Position numbers and translations under genes: made by a program | Notes under the pieces: model-generated | Told to the model about the DNA's origin: nothing | Seen by the model: only the letters and a program-made list of their open reading frames with translations | The model's database searches: none | Origin: Nitrospira sp. | Lineage (GTDB): Bacteria > Nitrospirota > Nitrospiria > Nitrospirales > Nitrospiraceae | DNA: 47,133 nucleotides | Assembly (NCBI GenBank): GCA_019636915.1 | Contig: JAHBWQ010000006.1 | Span: 1 to 47,133, forward strand | Direction: 5' to 3' | Part shown: positions 28,601 through 36,259 of the stretch, piece by piece | Layout: each line of letters opens with the position of its first letter | Position numbering within the stretch: position 1 is the stretch's first letter

Positions 28601-29740
28601 GTTGGAAACAGCACAACTGCGTTGGATTGCGCTGGAAATCCAGGGGCTGAATCTGGTGATCGGTCGAGTGCATCCGCGAATACCATGCGTGGGTGGGTCC
28701 GAGGATCGGATCCGATCGGCCAATTCAAATCGAATCAGGACGCGATCCAGGGGTGGGGTCGTCAACAGCATGTGACACTCGAACGATATCGTCAGTGGCA
28801 AACACTTCCGTTCGAAGATTGGGGCTATGGTCAGCCGGTCAGCCCACCTTGTGGAGCGATGGTCTTCGCCCACCAGCTGCATGTTGCGGATGGATTTGGG
28901 CAAGGTGCGGATGTCGCCGTCGATCGACTGGAGACCGACATGGACGCGTGGCGCGTTGTCCTGGGCCAAGCGCGGACGCTTCCTATGAAAATGTTAGCGC
29001 TGCAAGCGATCAACGACGACATCGCTGTCGCATCAGGCTTGCTGGTCCGTTCCGATCTCGACACCAAGTATTTAGGGCGCATCACGAAGTTGGTGCGGCC
29101 TCTTGATCAAGGTGAGCTGTCGTTGCGGTGGCCCATGCAGAGCGAACTGGTCTCGGCGGCGAAGACCTACGAGAGCCAGTTAAAAGCGGCGAGAGCTGAA
29201 GGTCAATCAATGTCTGCCATGGTGGTGTCGGCCCTGCCCTTGCCCAAACAGCGTCGGCTCAACGACTATGCGAAATACTACGAAACATCGTACCAAGCGA
29301 CCGGCGAAAAGCAGTATGGCTCCCTTCCGAAGCGGAAAGACCATGTGCGTTTCCCCGCGGCCGGCGTGACGGATTACCTCACGAACCCGATTGAAAACCT
29401 TGTCGGAGTCGAACCGCTGCCAGCCTGGGATGTATATAACGGAATGATCGTCGATACGGACGCCCATCTCAGGCTTGCAAGCCTACAGGCCTGGCTGCGA
29501 CGCGGGTCTTCAGACGGCGATCTTCCTAGCAAGATTGCCAAGGCAGGACAGGATTTCTACGATCCATACACCGGGCTCCCGATGTTGGTGAACCAGAAGA
29601 AGGGTCTGCTCTACAGTGTCGGTCACGATGGGAAAGATCAGGACGCTGATTCGCAAGCAGACGTGGTTGTCGAGATCCCCTTCGCGTCCACCTCCGCCAG
29701 CCAGACGAAATCTTCCGTCTCTTCGTCAAAGTCGAGATAG
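25640..29740 (+). CDS. Large TPR, disordered and single-TM protein (1366 residues)
   Basis: The N-terminus has helical TPR-like repeats at about residues 27-175 (AGKYGRSSAALKELLALDPVN; LEAVEEYGKAVDIL). About 700 residues of acidic, Pro/Ser/Glu-rich, apparently disordered sequence follow. It contains two MPWD motifs and a related QPWKQPGFSWKSIF segment, which may be binding motifs. A single membrane segment lies at about 909-936, followed by a periplasmic part of about 425 residues with LERYRQW, LPFEDWGYG and a long helical part. The last residues (LYSVGHDGKDQDADS) resemble the C-terminal pattern of type II pseudopilins. The weak Shine-Dalgarno AAGG precedes GTG 25640. Its divergent neighbour is a secretin, so a role in trans-envelope secretion or assembly is possible but unproven. 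Confidence 0.8.
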   Translation: MRWNKKPSTKSEKTETIRTPKRGVVGYSRKSALLEEAITQMNAGKYGRSSAALKELLALDPVNMEARRLFATLHLRLGSLIPAREAFDALIAEAFQRQDYWLAESLLREYLAAGPRCVPYLEKLGTIYQEKGNALEAVEEYGKAVDILIEDPDPEHPDHADRLYAKIRELAPASPVAFRLASSFDAQTGELVARHPSALETTTLHPEDSEEGGREQLGHQAVGGAMPWDIQVPSEGLGATAETSQPAERRAEPTVQLENSADALQVGQSSDQDLVLPERVAAAQTEHSGIDAQTDTQTERSIREVGEVSSVEGIARFVEQRSVEDIPPSPGFIDSVAEIPVVPLEVELDVVAVDSGSSQTLKQESAEAPETVPILEGPVASGAMRLDSDQTIDASVSFSAGFAEPRLAHPPQSDEKLPSLSLKPDPSPSESIAVPHKEEASLQTDTVEKLRAEERSIPADTPIAPTQVSTDEIAQPWKQPGFSWKSIFDTAWKLGEQSPAKDVSTPPVSSRENKTVTETPPVPSSQSRLVEDLAREILKPGGEIRERDEEAARSPVTSMPWDHVQESALSIPPAQTNSSIAESIEPFQDPPQDRDRTSQTIDSHLPTAPLANDSDIEPDSFVLAQEAPIMPSAEEHDAVAVTSAPPTTAKNTDQVAESEPAFSFVKSSPIDEATSLVSPTPEPQPSTQEPSIGSLVDQVEDHGEPVEVLVEREQARAGAATEEVRQGSKAELQSHHLQPVDEVITEKTETVPSLDTVSIERSTTEPIVNNRGVLSERLGTSQAVRDDEKPTEVVNVHTSSPITEPVAPPKEWAESSVSTRASRDYSASCATPAEPAIPERQDVSQPLPAAHIADAAFSETSRLRRVSETSIRIEEAKQKQASRAVLSGLGTAITGFLSTCFSTTQAIVRTVFGLVALVGLCIVLGMGALAVTWMIMEEPPSPTFQSFTTTPQQTLSGAQKNAYTVLFGIDAPVGQDPLRVGIGRQPVVGNSTTALDCAGNPGAESGDRSSASANTMRGWVRGSDPIGQFKSNQDAIQGWGRQQHVTLERYRQWQTLPFEDWGYGQPVSPPCGAMVFAHQLHVADGFGQGADVAVDRLETDMDAWRVVLGQARTLPMKMLALQAINDDIAVASGLLVRSDLDTKYLGRITKLVRPLDQGELSLRWPMQSELVSAAKTYESQLKAARAEGQSMSAMVVSALPLPKQRRLNDYAKYYETSYQATGEKQYGSLPKRKDHVRFPAAGVTDYLTNPIENLVGVEPLPAWDVYNGMIVDTDAHLRLASLQAWLRRGSSDGDLPSKIAKAGQDFYDPYTGLPMLVNQKKGLLYSVGHDGKDQDADSQADVVVEIPFASTSASQTKSSVSSSKSR

Positions 29741-29821
29741 GTCTTACCCGGGTGCATCGTGTGCCGTGTTCGCGAGCGCTTTCGCTGCCCCCATCTGCGT
29801 TGTTCGTTTCTTTGCTCCAGG

Positions 29822-29892
29822 GTTTCAGGTTTCATGTTCAACGTTTCACATTGTGCGGAAACCAACAACGTCAAGTCATGAAACATGAAACT
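29822..29892. repeat. GTTTC-word inverted repeat
   Basis: The spacer 29741-30044 has left words GTTTCAGGTTTCATG (29823-29837) and right words CATGAAACATGAAAC (29877-29891) that pair with one slip. It is in the same word family as 18746-18778. The rest of the spacer holds no gene. Confidence 0.6.
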
Positions 29893-30044
29893 GCTGGCAG
29901 AGACGTTTCATCCTTGGCGCGAACAAGGTGGGCTCGGTAATGCTCGCTTGACAGCGTGTTGAGTATTTCACACAATCAACGGTCCGCACATCGTGAAGGG
30001 ACGGTCATGGAGTACATCCCAATTCCAGGTTTGGCGGTCGCATC

Positions 30045-31490
30045 ATGAAGAAGGACCTGACTTGCCCAACGCGGATTCCAACGAGGATTGTCTCGAATGA
30101 GGAGTTCCGCCCCATTCCCCAGACGAGACAGCAGCAGCGTGTTGAGCGAGTGGCCGAAGACCTCATGGAACGAGCAGTGACGCGCAGCGGAGTGACCAGG
30201 CGAGCATTCTTGAGCGCAACGGGTGGGATGGCTGCGGCGCTGTTGGCCATGAATGCCGCGTTCGGCAAGTTTTTCAATATTGGAGACATCGAGCTCTTCG
30301 AGAGCGCGGCGTTCGCCGAGCAACAGGGCACCCCGTACTTTATCTTCGATGTGCAAACCCACTACGTTGGATCCGGTTATGATCCCGCCGATGCCGAAGC
30401 CACTCGCAAAGGCGCTGTGTCCAAGCAAGCGCTGTTGTCGCTGCGACGGTCCATTCGTGAGTCCGGACTCAATCCACGATTGACCGGTGATCGTGGCACC
30501 ATCGATGATTTGTCCTGGAAGAATTTCGTCAAGGAAGTTTTCTTTGACAGTGAAACCGCGATCGGCCTAATCAGTACGCCGCCGGGTCCTTATCCACAAG
30601 AGGCCGTGGTCCCGCCAAAAGAAATGGCCCATATCCGAGACGAAATCAATCGATTGGCCGGCTCACAGCGGATGTTGGCCCATGGTCTGGTGACCCCTCA
30701 GTTGGGCGCGGCAGATTTGGACTTCATGGCCATGCAAGCTGAGATGCTCAAGGTTGATGCCTGGAAGTGTTATACCGGGTCCTGTCCGAAGGGATTCGAC
30801 CGAGGCTGGCGGATGGATGATGAACGGATCGCCTATCCCATGCTGGAGCAAGCGAGAAAACTGCGGGTCAAGCGGATCTGTGTTCACAAGGGGCTCCCGC
30901 TGGGGCCTGTCCCCGACTACAACCATCCGAGAGACCTGATGAAGGCGGCCAAGGACTTTCCAGACCTCGACTTTTTGGTCTATCACTCGGGGCTCCGAGG
31001 CGTGGCGTCAGTCGATCAAGTTTTTGCAAAGACCGGCGAAATCCCGTGGACTACCGAATTCTGCCGGATGAAGGAGAATGAGCCGGGGATCTCCAACATC
31101 TATATGGAGCTGGGGTCGACGTTTGCGCAATTGGTGACCACCTATCCGCTGATCTGCGCGCATCTGCTGGGGCGGCTCATTCGTGCGTTCGGTGTCGATC
31201 ATGTCTTGTGGGGGACGGATTCGATCTGGTATGGAACACCTCAATGGCAAATCGAAGCCTTCCGGCGATTTCAGATTCCAGAGGCATTGATCCAAGAACA
31301 CCACTATCAACCGTTGACGAGACAGGTGAGAGAACAAATTTTTGGTCTCAATGCGGCGAAGGTGTTCGGGATTGACGTGGAGACCAAACGACATGAGGTG
31401 CCACGTGATGCCCTGGGGAGACTCCGCATGAGCTATCTGGAGGAGGGGCCGGAGCCAAGCCGTCGGGTCTATGGGTGGTTAGCGGGGTGA
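30045..31490 (+). CDS. Tat-exported amidohydrolase (amidohydrolase_2 family)
   Basis: The 481-residue protein has a twin-arginine signal (VTRRAFLSATGG, Arg52-Arg53, followed by a hydrophobic stretch with MAAALLAMNAAF) after an unusually long n-region of about 50 residues. The mature part resembles metal-dependent hydrolases: DVQTHYV gives a D-x-H metal motif, VHKGLPLG and VYHSG supply further His, and WGTDSIWYGTP supplies an Asp near the end. The substrate is unknown. Tat export suggests it folds with its metal in the cytoplasm before transport. No Shine-Dalgarno is seen before ATG 30045, and a later start closer to the twin Arg is possible. It stands alone, with repeat DNA upstream. Confidence 0.82.
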   Translation: MKKDLTCPTRIPTRIVSNEEFRPIPQTRQQQRVERVAEDLMERAVTRSGVTRRAFLSATGGMAAALLAMNAAFGKFFNIGDIELFESAAFAEQQGTPYFIFDVQTHYVGSGYDPADAEATRKGAVSKQALLSLRRSIRESGLNPRLTGDRGTIDDLSWKNFVKEVFFDSETAIGLISTPPGPYPQEAVVPPKEMAHIRDEINRLAGSQRMLAHGLVTPQLGAADLDFMAMQAEMLKVDAWKCYTGSCPKGFDRGWRMDDERIAYPMLEQARKLRVKRICVHKGLPLGPVPDYNHPRDLMKAAKDFPDLDFLVYHSGLRGVASVDQVFAKTGEIPWTTEFCRMKENEPGISNIYMELGSTFAQLVTTYPLICAHLLGRLIRAFGVDHVLWGTDSIWYGTPQWQIEAFRRFQIPEALIQEHHYQPLTRQVREQIFGLNAAKVFGIDVETKRHEVPRDALGRLRMSYLEEGPEPSRRVYGWLAG

Positions 31491-31650
31491 GTTGGGGCAA
31501 GGCTGGCTCGTGTCTTCTGCTCGCGCACCGTGCACGCAAGAAGGATGTGGATAGCTGAGCGGCGGGTGGTGCTCGGTGCATGCGCGCAAAGAGACATCGA
31601 CCTGCTCTGCCCAAGGATAGTGAAGGAAGAATAAATGGAGGAGAGACAGA

Positions 31651-32334
31651 ATGAAAAGCGAAATCTTATATCCCGGTGCGTTTCCGATGGTGCGTATTGA
31701 ATTGGCGGAAGGAGAAAAGATCAAGGCGGAGTCTGGTGCGATGGTGGCCTGTTCCCCGACCATTGATATCGAAAGCAAAATGGAAGGCGGATTTCTCGGA
31801 GCCTTGTCGCGGAAATTTCTGACGGGGGAGAAGTTTTTCTTTCAGACCCTTCGTGCGAGTCGGGGGGCAGGTGAGGTGTTGCTGGCGTCGACGGTGCCCG
31901 GAGAGACGGTGATTCTTGAACTCGACGGCGTGAACGAATATATGGTGCAGAAAGACGGGTTTCTTGCCGGTGCAGATGGGGTCGTCATCGATAGTCAAAT
32001 GCAGAGTATGACTCGCGGATTGTTGGGCGGGGAAGGGTTCTTTCTTCTCAAGATGAGCGGGAAAGGCATGTTGGTGCTGAACAGCTTCGGTGCCATTCAC
32101 AAGATCGAATTGAAACCTGGTCAGGAATATATTGTCGACAATAGTCATCTGGTGGCTTGGTCCTCCACCACGTCGTACAACATCGAAAAAGCCACCTCCG
32201 GATGGGTGGCCAGCTTTACGTCGGGCGAAGGTTTTGTGTGCCGATTCCGCGGGCCAGGTGTCGTCTACATTCAGAGCCGGAACCCCGGCGGATTCGGGGC
32301 ATGGGTCAGACAGTTCATCCCGGTCTCCGAATAG
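31651..32334 (+). CDS. AIM24/TIGR00266 family protein
   Basis: The 227-residue product has the compact beta-rich fold typical of the TIGR00266 (AIM24-like) family. Family segments are IELAEGEKIKAESGAMVAC near residue 17, FLTGEKFFF near 55 and GPGVVYIQSRNPGGF near the C-terminus. No signal peptide or membrane segment is seen. The molecular function of the bacterial family is not established; eukaryotic AIM24 is a mitochondrial protein needed for cristae organisation. GGAGGAGA precedes ATG 31651. The stop codon is also the first base of a 125-bp palindromic element. Confidence 0.86.
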   Translation: MKSEILYPGAFPMVRIELAEGEKIKAESGAMVACSPTIDIESKMEGGFLGALSRKFLTGEKFFFQTLRASRGAGEVLLASTVPGETVILELDGVNEYMVQKDGFLAGADGVVIDSQMQSMTRGLLGGEGFFLLKMSGKGMLVLNSFGAIHKIELKPGQEYIVDNSHLVAWSSTTSYNIEKATSGWVASFTSGEGFVCRFRGPGVVYIQSRNPGGFGAWVRQFIPVSE

Positions 32335-32458
32335 CGGATGCTGAAACCGGCCGCCAACTGCGTTCTCGGTTCGAAACAATCCTCGACGTACCCCAGAGGG
32401 TACGCCTCCGGTTGTTTCTTACCTGCGGCCTTGTTGGCCGCACGGTTTGAGCATCCGC
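32334..32458. repeat. 125-bp palindromic element with nested hairpins
   Basis: Outer arms GCGGATGCTGAAACC (32334-32348) and GGTTTGAGCATCCGC (32444-32458) match at 14 of 15 positions. Inside is a hairpin with GAAACAA/TTGTTTC (32373-32379/32412-32418) and CGTACCC/GGGTACG (32387-32393/32398-32404), separated by a mismatched internal loop. A third hairpin TGCGGCC/GGCCGCA lies at 32424-32430/32436-32442. It contains no coding sequence and looks like a small non-autonomous repeat (MITE- or REP-like). Confidence 0.8.
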
Positions 32459-32501
32459 GAGAGGATATTGCGTCGTTGGTGAATCATTCCAGAGCCTTGC
32501 C

Positions 32502-33650
32502 ATGACCGACTTCCATCCCAATGCGCTCTGTTTCGGCAACGAGTTTCCTACCAGTGGAATTCCCTGCCTTGTTCATATGGAAGGGCATGGGCTGACGATT
32601 ATCTTTCCTCCAGATCATGATGGAGGGGAGAGCCGATCGGAAACAGTGCCGTTTTCGGCACTGACTGTCTCAGCGGGTGGGTTGGATCATGATCAGTTGG
32701 TCCTGGCATGGACCGGTTCGGCCGGGCAACGAACCCTGTACCTGAAAAACCCCGATGTGATCCGTGCGTTTCGACAAGCGGCGCCTGATCACTTAACCAT
32801 GCCGCTTGAGCAAGCGGCTGAACAAGTCCGGCAGGTCCGGCAACGTCATCGGGTCGTGTGGGGGCTCGTCAGCGGAACGGTCCTTGTGCTGGTACTGGGA
32901 TTGTGGTTCGAGAGTGATCTGTTGATTGAACTCGCCGTCAATCGCATTCCGGTGGAGTGGGAACAGAAGTTGGGTGAATCAGCCTACCGTGAGTTTCTTG
33001 CGGGGCAGGATGTGACAAAAGACGGGCCCGCAGTGGCTGCGGTCAAGGAGATGACACAGCGACTAGCCAGTCAGGTGCCCAACAGCCCCTATCGCTTCGA
33101 GGTCACTGTCGTGAAGAGCGACATCGTGAATGCATTTGCGCTTCCCGGTGGGTATGTCGTCGTATTCACGGGGTTGATGAAAAAGGCAGAGAGTCCGGAA
33201 GAAGTGGCGGGGGTTTTGGCTCATGAGTTGAACCATGTGCTTCAGAGGCATGGACTTGAACGGATCATCAAACAGCTGGGGTTTGTGGCCGTCGTGTCGA
33301 TCGTCCTGGGCAATCCACCGGGGCTGGGTGGGGTCATGAAACAGCTCGGGATGGAATTGATGACGCTGAAGTTCGGCCGAGCTCAGGAGACCGAAGCGGA
33401 TGTGACTGGTCTGCAACTGCTTTATCAGGCCAAGATCAATCCCGAGGGCATGATTACATTCTTCCAACGACTGGCGGAGAAAGACGAAGGACGGGTCGAG
33501 TGGCTCTCCACCCATCCGATGAGCAGTGTCAGGGCCGATCATCTCAAAGCACGACTCGCGGCAATGCCGAAGCAGAAGACTGAGCCGTTCTCGTTTGAGT
33601 GGCCTAAGGTCCGAGAGGGATTGGGCGTATCCTCGGGCTCTGCTCCGTGA
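32502..33650 (+). CDS. M48-family membrane metalloprotease
   Basis: A zinc HExxH motif (AHELNHVL) and a downstream ETEAD Glu identify a peptidase of the M48 type. The 382-residue protein has an N-terminal domain of about 115 residues, a single membrane segment at about 123-139 (VSGTVLVLVLGLWF), then the catalytic part, with FALPGGYVVVFTGLM as the usual strand before the zinc helix. It probably faces the periplasm and takes part in envelope protein quality control, as known for YfgC/LoiP-type relatives. No clear Shine-Dalgarno precedes ATG 32502. The stop overlaps the start of the phosphoesterase gene by 4 bp. Confidence 0.9.
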   Translation: MTDFHPNALCFGNEFPTSGIPCLVHMEGHGLTIIFPPDHDGGESRSETVPFSALTVSAGGLDHDQLVLAWTGSAGQRTLYLKNPDVIRAFRQAAPDHLTMPLEQAAEQVRQVRQRHRVVWGLVSGTVLVLVLGLWFESDLLIELAVNRIPVEWEQKLGESAYREFLAGQDVTKDGPAVAAVKEMTQRLASQVPNSPYRFEVTVVKSDIVNAFALPGGYVVVFTGLMKKAESPEEVAGVLAHELNHVLQRHGLERIIKQLGFVAVVSIVLGNPPGLGGVMKQLGMELMTLKFGRAQETEADVTGLQLLYQAKINPEGMITFFQRLAEKDEGRVEWLSTHPMSSVRADHLKARLAAMPKQKTEPFSFEWPKVREGLGVSSGSAP

Positions 33651-34153
33651 GCCGATCACGGCTATTCCGCATCGGAGTCATCGCCGACACGCATGGCCTG
33701 TTCGACCCGGCAATCCATCAGCATTTCCAACATGTCGATCATATCGTGCATGCCGGCGATATCGGTAAGCCCACCGTCATCGATCACCTGAAGGACATCG
33801 CTCCTGTGACGGCGGTTTCCGGCAACGTAGACGAGTACGAGAAGAGCGGCTTTCCCAAGGAGGCGGTTCTCAACTTAAATGGATTTCATATTGCGATTCG
33901 GCATGTCGTGTTTGAAGCAGGGAAACTGAGCAAAGAAGGGAGAGCGTTTCTCGATCGTATGCGACCAGACATTTGTATCTTTGGCCATACCCATCAACCG
34001 AAGAATGAATGGCTCGATGACATGCTGCTGTTCAACCCCGGCTCAGCGGGGCCGAAGCGCTTTAAGCTGCCGAGGATGTTAGGAGTGATCACGATCGGGA
34101 CACGGCTGTCGGCGAGACACATCATGTTGGAAGATCGGGCAGCATTACTCTAG
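33647..34153 (+). CDS. Metallophosphoesterase (YfcE/MJ0936 type)
   Basis: The 168-residue protein has the calcineurin-like metal motifs in order: ADTHG near residue 13, HAGDIG near 35, SGNVDEYE near 58 and FGHTHQP near 111. The size is that of the small YfcE/MJ0936 group, cytoplasmic phosphodiesterases. The GTG start overlaps the protease stop codon (GTGA), showing translational coupling. The substrate is unknown; members act on phosphodiesters in vitro. Confidence 0.9.
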   Translation: MSRSRLFRIGVIADTHGLFDPAIHQHFQHVDHIVHAGDIGKPTVIDHLKDIAPVTAVSGNVDEYEKSGFPKEAVLNLNGFHIAIRHVVFEAGKLSKEGRAFLDRMRPDICIFGHTHQPKNEWLDDMLLFNPGSAGPKRFKLPRMLGVITIGTRLSARHIMLEDRAALL

Positions 34154-34264
34154 GTTTTAGATCAGACAAGCTTGTGCACGATTTCATCTTGTAATAAGGG
34201 ATTACTTTGGCATGCTGTAGGATATCAGCCAGATCATCATGTTATGCCTTGAAAGAAGGAGGGG

Positions 34265-34861
34265 ATGATGATGAACCGCGTAGCTCACCGATTGATGGCT
34301 GTAGGGGTATTAGCTTGCCTCGTGCTCCTTAGCACTGCCTGCTACGGCCCCTTCAATCTTACCAGGAATGTTTATCACTGGAACAGCAACGTCAAAGGTA
34401 GTGGTGAAGTAAATAGCAAGTGGATGAGAGAAATCATTTTCTTCGGCATGTTTGTTCTGCCGGTGTATGAGTTCTCGGCCTTGCTGGACGCTTTCATCTT
34501 CAACTCGATCCACTTTTGGACGGGAGATAGCCCGATCAAATCTTCTGATATCAGGAGTGGCGGGACAAAAATGGTCAGCATGGGTGACACCACGATCCGA
34601 TGGATTTCTTTGGAGAATGGTGCGTCTGTGATCTATGAACGTGCTGGCATCGTCGAACGCCGTGCCACGATCGTCGCCAGTGCAACGGGCTTTCGCCTGA
34701 TTGATGAACAGGGGAATCTACTCTCCGAGGCCGAGTATACTCCTGACGGGAATGTTCGCCTGCTGAACGGCGAATGCCAGGTCATGAAGGAATTGAGTCA
34801 TAAGCAGTTGAAGGCAACTGCTGGAGATCGGTTGGAACTGTTTGCTGAAGTCAAACGGTAG
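34265..34861 (+). CDS. DUF3332-family lipoprotein
   Basis: The N-terminus has a lipoprotein signal with the lipobox LSTAC (Cys26), after a basic n-region (MNRVAHRLM). The mature part begins YGPFNLTRNVYHWNSNV and continues with the characteristic hydrophobic stretch FFGMFVLPVYEFSALLDAFIFNSIHFWTG of the DUF3332 family. Total length is 198 residues. The start is one of three adjacent ATG codons, and GGAGGGG favours the first or third. Function is unknown. It is the first gene of a group of exported proteins with unknown roles, and shares a converging hairpin with the next gene on the other strand. Confidence 0.85.
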   Translation: MMMNRVAHRLMAVGVLACLVLLSTACYGPFNLTRNVYHWNSNVKGSGEVNSKWMREIIFFGMFVLPVYEFSALLDAFIFNSIHFWTGDSPIKSSDIRSGGTKMVSMGDTTIRWISLENGASVIYERAGIVERRATIVASATGFRLIDEQGNLLSEAEYTPDGNVRLLNGECQVMKELSHKQLKATAGDRLELFAEVKR

Positions 34862-34874
34862 GTCTCATTGGGGT

Positions 34875-34907
34875 CAGCCTGCTGCCGGTTGGACCGGCAG
34901 CAGGCTG
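34875..34907. terminator. Bidirectional hairpin between convergent genes
   Basis: A perfect 15-bp stem (CAGCCTGCTGCCGGT, 34875-34889, with 34893-34907) has a 3-nt loop. It lies between the convergent DUF3332 and beta-barrel genes. T-runs are absent, so it may act as a terminator in either direction or only as an mRNA end barrier. Confidence 0.65.
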
Positions 34908-34917
34908 GCATGGAGAA

Positions 34918-35601
34918 TTAAAAGCGTAGCCCAATACCAAGTAGTCCATAGTGAGTGCGAAAATCGGCAGCCAGTCCTTCCCAGTGATAGTTTGACGACA
35001 GATACCGATACTCACCAAACAAAAAGATCGCGATATCTCGCTGTGCCCCGAACAGAGAGAGTTGGGGATTCAGCATGACTTGTGCTCCACCGAGAAACTG
35101 ATGAGTGAAGGCACGTGCCGAATCAAAGTCCTTATCGTCACGTCCTGCGATGTTCGGATTGAGGAGTGTTCCGTGAGACCACCCGATGCCAGCACCGACG
35201 TATGGACGAAGCCGTTCTCCTGGATAGCGGAGGATCACGTTGAACGTCGTATTGATCATGAGCAGGTCAGAACGTCCCGTTTCATTCGTGCGTCCGTTTG
35301 CGATGTTGGGAAACGAGAGGGCCGTGCCATGAATGTTGGAGTCCATCTCGAGGCCGACTATTCGATTCAGAGCGGATGGAAAGACTCCGATCTTGAACCC
35401 CGCTCCAAAACCCTCCTGAGCCGAAGCGGAAGCCATGGTCCCTTGATTGAACAGAGCCTGATTCCCGGGCAACATACCTAGTGCGTACGCACTCAGTTCA
35501 ATATCGCCGAATTCGGCTGGGAACGCGATGTCGGTAAGACTCGGGCAGCAAGACAGCAAACTCAGTAGCAGGACGGATCGTACCAGGGAATCAAGTCCCA
35601 T
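34918..35601 (-). CDS. Outer-membrane beta-barrel protein (divergent relative of the OMP trio)
   Basis: The 227-residue protein has a signal peptide (SLVRSVLLLSLLSCCPSLTDIAFPAEF) and alternating beta-strand-like segments, ending in the strand YGLLGIGLRF with a terminal Phe. Motifs such as RLRPYVGAGIGWSHG recall the central motif of the three tandem paralogs at 19-22.7 kb, so a distant common origin is likely. Its role is unknown. No convincing Shine-Dalgarno is seen before the ATG at 35601. It is 31 nt downstream of the terminator of the TRL-like gene, on the same strand. Confidence 0.78.
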   Translation of the reverse strand: MGLDSLVRSVLLLSLLSCCPSLTDIAFPAEFGDIELSAYALGMLPGNQALFNQGTMASASAQEGFGAGFKIGVFPSALNRIVGLEMDSNIHGTALSFPNIANGRTNETGRSDLLMINTTFNVILRYPGERLRPYVGAGIGWSHGTLLNPNIAGRDDKDFDSARAFTHQFLGGAQVMLNPQLSLFGAQRDIAIFLFGEYRYLSSNYHWEGLAADFRTHYGLLGIGLRF

Positions 35602-35632
35602 GGTTCAACAACAGCGGCAAAGCAGGGAAACT

Positions 35633-35669
35633 GAAAGGGCCTTCCGGACATAATCCTGAAGGCCCTTTC
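35633..35669 (-). terminator. Hairpin after the TRL-like gene
   Basis: A 12-bp stem (GAAAGGGCCTTC with GAAGGCCCTTTC, 35633-35644 and 35658-35669) can be extended by an inner GGA/TCC pair. On the minus strand it follows the TRL-like gene by 23 bp. T-runs are short. Confidence 0.6.
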
Positions 35670-35692
35670 TTCTCTCAGGTATTGCGAGTTGC

Positions 35693-36013
35693 CTAGTTAC
35701 CGCGAACGATCGTGCACCATTCGCCGATCACGCCAAGAATGTTCTTGGCTGAATGGTCGACAACCGCAACGGTGGTGATCCCACCAGCGGCTTTTGCTGC
35801 CGAGACGCTCGCATCGCCGGTGGCGACCCACCCAAGGATGGACTGGCCGCATGCCTTACCCTCTTTGGAAGCTCCAGAAGCGTCAGTGGCGGTATCGCCG
35901 TACTTCGCTTCGGTGTAAATTGTCCCCAACATCGGAGATGCCACAATCATGCAGCCTGACGTACTGAGTCCGATGAGGACTGCAAAAGTAAGTAGAAGGC
36001 TCGTACGCTTCAT
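35693..36013 (-). CDS. TRL-like family lipoprotein
   Basis: The 106-residue precursor has a lipoprotein signal (MKRTSLLLTFAVLIGLSTSGC) with the lipobox STSGC. The mature part (PMLGTIYTEAKYGDTATDASGASKEGKACGQSILGWVATGDASV) is typical of the TRL-like family of small exported proteins of unknown function; the KxGxACG and GWVATGDAS stretches are its hallmarks. ATG 36013 is fixed by AAGGAGGA 7 nt upstream, rejecting longer frames. A strong promoter lies about 74 bp upstream. Confidence 0.87.
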   Translation of the reverse strand: MKRTSLLLTFAVLIGLSTSGCMIVASPMLGTIYTEAKYGDTATDASGASKEGKACGQSILGWVATGDASVSAAKAAGGITTVAVVDHSAKNILGVIGEWCTIVRGN

Positions 36014-36086
36014 GAATCCTCCTTGTGGATGAAGTTTTATAAACCCCTGTGATCTGCCTAGGTACTCTAAGCGTTCACCGAGTCGG

Positions 36087-36115
36087 AGTATAGTCAAATG
36101 CGTGAGGGTCGTCAA
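36087..36115 (-). promoter_or_regulatory. Sigma70 promoter of the TRL-like gene
   Basis: On the minus strand TTGACG (36115 to 36110) and TATACT (36092 to 36087) are spaced by exactly 17 bp. This gives a leader of about 65 nt containing the AAGGAGGA ribosome-binding site. Confidence 0.72.
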
Positions 36116-36259
36116 TGTGAAACTTGATCCGGATCATGCCGTGTCGTGCATGGAAAGAAAAACGAATATAATCATTTGTACTCGTTGTGTGAGTCGGATT
36201 TGCTCGTACATCACCGACATGATATTGATATGAGTGAGAAAGCGAAAGTGAGGGTGTAG

